A program made the translations under genes and the position numbers. A stretch of 64,000 bases of DNA, from contig JAFFJZ010000001.1 in assembly GCA_018340375.1 (NCBI GenBank), positions 11,674,001 to 11,738,000 on the forward strand, read 5' to 3'. Below are positions 61,001 to 64,000 of this stretch, piece after piece. The notes beneath the pieces are model-generated. The model was not told the DNA's origin. It saw only the letters and a list, made by a program, of their open reading frames with translations, and made no database searches. The DNA comes from Gonatopus flavifemur (Eukaryota; Arthropoda; Insecta; Hymenoptera; Dryinidae). Position 1 is the first letter of the stretch; each line of letters opens with the position of its first letter.

Positions 61001-62130
61001 GGTGTGCTGTTAGGGAATATACTATTTTCCAGTCAAAATGACGTCATGAAATTACTGATATTTCCTATTAATTTGTAACTTCATGTCAAGTAACCTTTGT
61101 CATCCTCCATTTGAGGAAAACCGGCTCCATGGCTAAACGGTTAACGCACTAACTTCCAGACATCCCGTACCGCACAACCATCGATCCTCCACCTAGGACT
61201 TCGGTGGACTGGAGGTGGAGAATTGGTGGAGAAATGGGAGCCGTGGAAATAAGGGAGAAATAAGGGAGAGTCTCCGTTGAGGCAACGGAGAGGCGACTTG
61301 GATTTGTCCGCCCCCTTTATTTTCAATAAAATTCATATCTGTCGATTTACACAACCAAATTTCAATGAGTGAATCCACTAACAAAAATTTTATTGAAAAT
61401 AAAGGGGGTGGACAAATCCACGTCGTCTCTCCGTTGCTTCAACGGAGACTCTCTCTTATTTCTCCCTTATTTCCACGGCTCTCATTTCTCCACTGATTCT
61501 CCACCTCCAGTCCACCAAAGTCCTGGGTGGAGAATCGGTGGTTGTGCTGTACGGGATGGATGTCCGGCAGGCTGGGGAGTTCGAATCCCTGACTAATTAA
61601 TCCGCCTTTCTCCCTAACGATAATGCCACGAAAGGGGAAATGGCGGTTGGTGCGTCAACCAAAGCTTATCCCGAAAGTGGCTACCACCGTAATAGGGGAA
61701 CGACGGTTGATAAGTCAGGGAATCTTACCCCTGCCGCGTAGGTTAGGTTGCAAGTACGCTTCCCCCGGTCCAATTGGCCTTGGCAGCGTAAAGAGACCGG
61801 GTTAACAAAAACTGAATACAAAAAAAAAATAAAAAATTCGGGAAGGGAACACGTAATTTTTAATGATAAATTTCTCTCTTTGTATAAAAATTATAATTCT
61901 ATAGATCTCACCAAACCATTTTTTGCTTCCCGCCAATTTACTCGAGACACCCGTCAAAATGGTCCGAAATGGAAGATGGGCTTTGATGACTAAACCCAAC
62001 TTGATTGCTACTTCAGCGAATAGCTTACCCCAATCAGCGATCACTATCAACGTCAATGGTATGCCAATTAGAGCAAAAAGAATGCAGAATATTCTTCCCG
62101 TTGTTGTCGAAGGTACCACATTTCCATATC
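54836..62130 (-). CDS. K2P (TWIK-family) potassium channel, C-terminal part, four exons
   Basis: Two-pore-domain channels form dimeric background K+ channels in the plasma membrane. On the - strand the join is 62130-61912, 60257-60108, 55289-55088 and 55016-54836; all splice sites are GT/AG and phases fit. The product reads from the end of the first pore (GYGNVVPSTTTG) through TM2 (IFCILFALIGIPLTLIVIAD). TM3 (IAAIVLLSVYLACG) and the second pore (TTIGFGDIVP) follow, then TM4 (LLCTLYILVGLATTSTIIE) and a cytoplasmic tail with RRQYTQSWKRLQ and EWEDAVEAVLRDI. The tail style resembles insect TWIK-type channels such as sandman and its relatives. TM1 and the start of pore 1 must lie beyond base 64000. 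Confidence 0.95.
55088..55289 (-). CDS. K2P channel exon, TM4 and proximal tail
   Basis: Acceptor ttcgtgcag, donor gttaga. It encodes QPKYTLLCTLYILVGLATTS followed by TIIELVRRQYTQSW, then SGPLAEALKKLGEHAGGD. It carries TM4, the inner-gate helix, and the start of the cytoplasmic tail. Only 71 bp of intron separate it from the last exon. Confidence 0.95.
55466..55875. mobile_element. Fold-back MITE, CCCTGGTAAGAAAGCCGGAT ends
   Basis: Second copy of the 17026-17422 family: ATCCGGGTTT words throughout and the TCCGGGATTCCATC segment. It ends ATCCGGTTTTTTCACCACGG. TA flanks both sides. It lies in the K2P intron. Confidence 0.9.
56396..56530. repeat. GC-rich hairpin 1
   Basis: CACTGATCTCAGAATGCGGA pairs with CCCGCATTCTGAGATCACTG. 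The arms are about 30 bases and the loop contains CACCGCGCGTCCG. It stands out in base composition from its AT-rich surroundings. Confidence 0.75.
56537..56722. repeat. GC-rich hairpin 2
   Basis: GCCAGATTCGAGACCAAGAC pairs with GAACGGTCTCGAATCTGGC. ACCCTCTCCATCGACCGCTT pairs with AAGCGGTCGATGGAGAGGGT, and CCACCATGCGGAT pairs with its complement. The arms are about 75 bases and the loop short. It lies directly after hairpin 1. Confidence 0.85.
57474..58755. mobile_element. 1.28-kb fold-back, CCCGTGTGGAAAT ends, TA duplication
   Basis: CCCGTGTGGAAATCAATC at the left and AATTTCCACACGG at the right are inverted, with TA on each side. The interior carries CCTGGGCA / TGCCCAGG words, a CTGACAGAGCCGGACA / TGTCTGGC cluster at about 57700-57860, and TACTGAGCCAGTACC at the right end. 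The first copy is 1684-3713. Confidence 0.65.
59220..60009. mobile_element. 790-bp fold-back built of ACCAACTTGGT words
   Basis: CCCCTGTTGAAAAAACCCAG pairs with CTGGGGTTTTTCAACAGGGG. The left half (59240-59560) is a series of TTGGTCCCAGCTGAACCAA units. The right half (59760-59990) is a series of CCTAGGTAAAACCATG and ACCCAGCATGGTC units. No coding function is likely. Confidence 0.85.
60108..60257 (-). CDS. K2P channel exon, TM3 and second pore
   Basis: Acceptor atttcag, donor gtaggt. It encodes PIAAIVLLSVYLACGAGMFM (TM3), then WEEDWDFFEGFYFCFVTMT and the selectivity filter TTIGFGDIVP. Filter 2 is GFGD, usual for K2P channels. Confidence 0.97.
60868..61015. mobile_element. Short member of the CCCGTACAGCAC family
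   Basis: CCCGTACAGCACAACCACCG pairs with CGGTGGGTGTGCTGTTAGGG. The interior keeps CATTTCTTCGTCGCCTC from the longer family members, but little of the arms remains. Confidence 0.7.
61121..61835 (+). mobile_element. tRNA-derived SINE-like unit split by a fold-back
   Basis: Left piece: a pol III A-box-like TGGCTAAACGGTTAACGC at 61130. Right piece: a B-box GAGTTCGAATCCCTG at about 61578-61592. A body of about 200 bases follows with GGGGAAATGGCGGTTGG and GGGGAACGACGGTTGA units, and an A-rich tail ends near 61835. Taking out 61161-61558 brings the two boxes to normal spacing. The tRNA of origin was not identified. Confidence 0.6.
61161..61558. mobile_element. 398-bp CCCGTACCGCAC fold-back in the SINE
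   Basis: CATCCCGTACCGCACAACCA pairs with TGGTTGTGCTGTACGGGATG. The arms of about 165 bases contain GTGGAGAATTGGTGGAG and GTCTCCGTTGAGGCAACGGA, and the CCCCCTTTATTTTCAATAAA stem surrounds a short loop. It is the best-preserved member of the family in the window. Confidence 0.9.
61912..62130 (-). CDS. K2P channel exon, end of pore 1 and TM2
   Basis: Acceptor tttttttttag, donor gtgaga. It encodes YGNVVPSTTTGRIFCILFAL and then IGIPLTLIVIADWGKLFAE. The first Gly of the GYGN filter is split across the preceding intron (G/GA). The linker LVIKAHLPFRTILTGVSSK leads to TM3. Confidence 0.97.
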
Positions 62131-62174
62131 CTAAAAAAAAATCAACATCAATTAGAATTTCTCTTGCTTTCCCT

Positions 62175-62460
62175 CCCAGATAACACACGAACAATTCTTT
62201 TTCAAGAGCAAGAATAGAACTCTTCAAGAACTCTTTTCGAACTAATGAATTCATATAGAACTCTGAAGGAGTTCAATCTGTCGGACATTAACAAGTTCTT
62301 TGAGAGTATTCAAACAATACTTCTTATATTCTCAAAGAGCTTGTTAATGTCCGACAGATTAAACTTCTCCAGAGCTCTATATGAATTCATTAGTTCGAAA
62401 AGAATTCTTGAAGAGTTCTATTCTTGCTCTTGAAAAAGAATTCTCCGTGTATTATCTGGG
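62175..62460. mobile_element. Fold-back MITE, CCCAGATAACACACG ends
   Basis: CCCAGATAACACACGAACAA pairs with TTCTCCGTGTATTATCTGGG; CT stands on both sides. The arms of about 130 bases share AAGAGCAAGAATAGAACTC and TGTCGGACATTAACAAG with their complements. It is the sister of 6811-7032. Confidence 0.9.
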
Positions 62461-62880
62461 CTTCTGAAAATCCATGTGAATCTTTATGACAGATTTTGAA
62501 TTGTTAGGAACAATTGTTAATTTGAGAGATGTTCGCTCTAAATATTCAATCATGTGATACTCCTAACATGTGTCTTAGTTGAATTTGTGGAACATGAATT
62601 TGAGAATCTTGTTGTAGCCCTAGTAAGAATTTTACCAGAAACGGACTGGACTCGTATCCGCATCTAACGGAATTCAATGTATTTTTCGCAAAGCATACCC
62701 ATGTAACGCAGAATATTCTGAAAATATTCTCACAACATCCATAAAATGTACTTGATCGAATATTCTCACAAAAAGCGTAGAAGATTCGTAAATATTCATA
62801 GAAGATTCTTAGAACATTTGAATGAGACTGTTTCGAATATTCTGGGAACGTTCGTACAATATGCGTACAAAGTTTGCAGG

Positions 62881-62973
62881 GAGATTGATGAGCAGCGCAT
62901 GCGCCACTATGGTGATGACATGGATTTAGCAATAGCGGATGATATTGTTGACAGGCTACAGACCCTTGGATAA
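62881..62973 (+). CDS. Possible orphan terminal exon, unknown protein
   Basis: After an acceptor-like AAAGTTTGCAG the frame reads EIDEQRMRHYGDDMDLAIAD and continues DIVDRLQTLG to TAA at 62971-62973. It is acidic, non-repetitive, and less AT-rich than the flanks. An AATAAA at 63003-63008, about 30 bases after the stop, fits a last exon. I do not recognise the protein, and no upstream exon was found on the + strand in the window. It could also be a captured gene fragment. Confidence 0.35.
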   Translation, partial: EIDEQRMRHYGDDMDLAIADDIVDRLQTLG

Positions 62974-63002
62974 TATATTATTTTAATTTGTATTTGAGGA
63001 AT

Positions 63003-63008
63003 AATAAA
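63003..63008 (+). terminator. Candidate polyadenylation signal
   Basis: AATAAA in GGAATAATAAATTC, 30 bases after the stop of the possible terminal exon at 62881-62973. Confidence 0.3.
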
Positions 63009-63282
63009 TTCATGAAAGGTACATTTTAATATCGCAAATGCCCTCTGTGTGCCATGTGTAAAGAATAATCCCCAAAAGTGTAATACAATATCATGAAATG
63101 CCGTATATATTATGATTACCTGTTGCGATCATCAGTACCCGAAGAGAACATGAAGCTTCAGCGAACATTCAAATTAGATTCGTATAGATCGGATCGAAGG
63201 TTCATGAAAGCTAACTTTTAGATTCACAAACGTTTGTCAAAGATACTACGAACGTTGAAATGTCCGCCTCAAAATACTTTCA

Positions 63283-63495
63283 GGAAACATAGATGGAACG
63301 TTCATTGAAGGTTCATCGAAGGTTTGACGAAGCTTTACAAAAATATCTATACTTAGATTGATTTATAATAATTAATGTTTATTAAATAATTTATTCTGCA
63401 TATAAATTGATTGAAATTAATGTAAGTATAGATATTTTTGTGAAGCTTCGTCAAACCTTCGATGAACCTTCAATGAACGTTCCATCTATGTTTCT
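63283..63495. mobile_element. Near-perfect palindrome, GAAACATAGATGGAACG ends
   Basis: GAAACATAGATGGAACGTTC pairs with GAACGTTCCATCTATGTTTC, and ATTGAAGGTTCATCGAAGG and TTTGACGAAGCTTTACAAAA pair equally well. The arms are about 75 bases and the AT-rich loop about 60. Confidence 0.9.
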
Positions 63496-63514
63496 TAAAC
63501 GTATTTCGAGTAAG

Positions 63515-63700
63515 GGTGCACGAGACTCGAGACCAGTATCGGTATCGTCTCGATATCGTCTCGACATCACGAGACAATACCAAGACGATACTGTTGTATT
63601 TGGAGTCGAGACGATACCGAGACCGGATATTCGATACTCGAGAATATCGTCGATACTGGGGGTGCATAGAAGCACGAGACTAATATCGGTATCGTTTTGG
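63515..63700. repeat. Clustered GTCTCGA / GATATCGTCTC words
   Basis: GAGACTCGAGACCAGTATCG, GTCTCGATATCGTCTCGAC, GAGTCGAGACGATACCGAGA and GCACGAGACTAATATCGGTA recur within 190 bases in both orientations. This gives many overlapping small palindromes. No terminal repeats were fixed. Confidence 0.6.
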
Positions 63701-64000
63701 AATTGACACGAAATTGAGAATAAAGATCTAATATTCGGACATATCATCAATAGTGTTGATTTTTTTCAATATGGAAATAATAAAAAAGGAGTATTTCAAA
63801 ATGATACATGTGACAAAATTCCTCTTCAAAAAGAGCTGTATATCTCTCTCAAATTATAAGATATGTATATGGTCTTATTTTGAAACTTGTCTGGTGGAAA
63901 AATTTCACTGGGAGTCTCTGAAAATCTCAAAGACTTCCAGTGCAGTTTTTCAGAGGTGTTCATAGTTTTTCAAAGATGTTCATAGATATTCAGAGGAATT

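Larger units (their letters stand above)
62131..64000 (-). other. K2P intron (partial)
   Basis: No upstream channel exon is found up to the window end. It contains a fold-back (62175-62460), a possible terminal exon on the opposite strand (62881-62973), a near-perfect palindrome (63283-63495) and a GTCTCGA-rich cluster (63515-63700). The remainder is AT-rich. Confidence 0.7.

Noticed and set aside
61121..61600. A tRNA gene with a long intron
   Set aside because: The interrupting sequence is a known fold-back family, the acceptor stem does not pair convincingly, and a SINE-like body with an A tail follows.
1..64000. Retroviral or other viral insertion
   Set aside because: No gag/pol/env-like or capsid-like frame, and no long terminal repeats were seen.

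Overview
The window is AT-rich animal DNA, most likely from an insect. The reasons are spliced genes with GT/AG introns, two neuronal genes that resemble insect orthologues, mariner elements of the mauritiana type, and very dense fold-back (MITE-like) repeats. A hymenopteran is a reasonable guess, but nothing in the sequence fixes the order. No prokaryotic features were seen.

Two host genes are well supported and converge. On the + strand, positions 631-44950 carry the last eight coding exons of the Rab3 GDP/GTP exchange factor MADD (Rab3-GEF). They join without a frameshift into 489 codons and a TGA stop; the 5' part of the gene lies before the window. One intron is 32.7 kb (4184-36860) and another is 7.2 kb (37296-44545). 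The last exon adds a long Gln/His-rich tail. On the - strand, positions 62130-54836 carry the last four coding exons of a two-pore-domain (K2P) potassium channel: the end of pore 1, TM2, pore 2, TM4 and the C-terminus. Its first exons lie beyond base 64000. About 9.9 kb separates the two stop codons.

Almost everything else is mobile DNA inside introns. There are three mariner elements: a decayed one at 13795-15402, an apparently intact 1286-bp one with a 345-codon transposase at 17845-19130, and a heavily interrupted one at 37600-41719. There is also a hAT element with an 8-bp target duplication (38652-40832), a 5'-truncated non-LTR retroposon tail, and a SINE-like unit split by a fold-back.

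The dominant component is about forty fold-back elements. Their outer bases follow a shared code (CACTGAGAAAAA, CACGGAGAAAAA, CCCTGGTNGAAA, CCCGTGTGGAAA, CCCAAGTAAAAA and similar) and they are flanked by 2-bp, mostly TA, target duplications. Their interiors are unrelated and built from family-specific self-complementary words. Several copies have an uninterrupted paralogous site in the same window, which shows directly that they moved. The most elaborate structure is a three-layer nest of inverted repeats at 19501-23614. Its core is a 2.47-kb palindrome with about 1.2-kb arms and an 8-bp target duplication.
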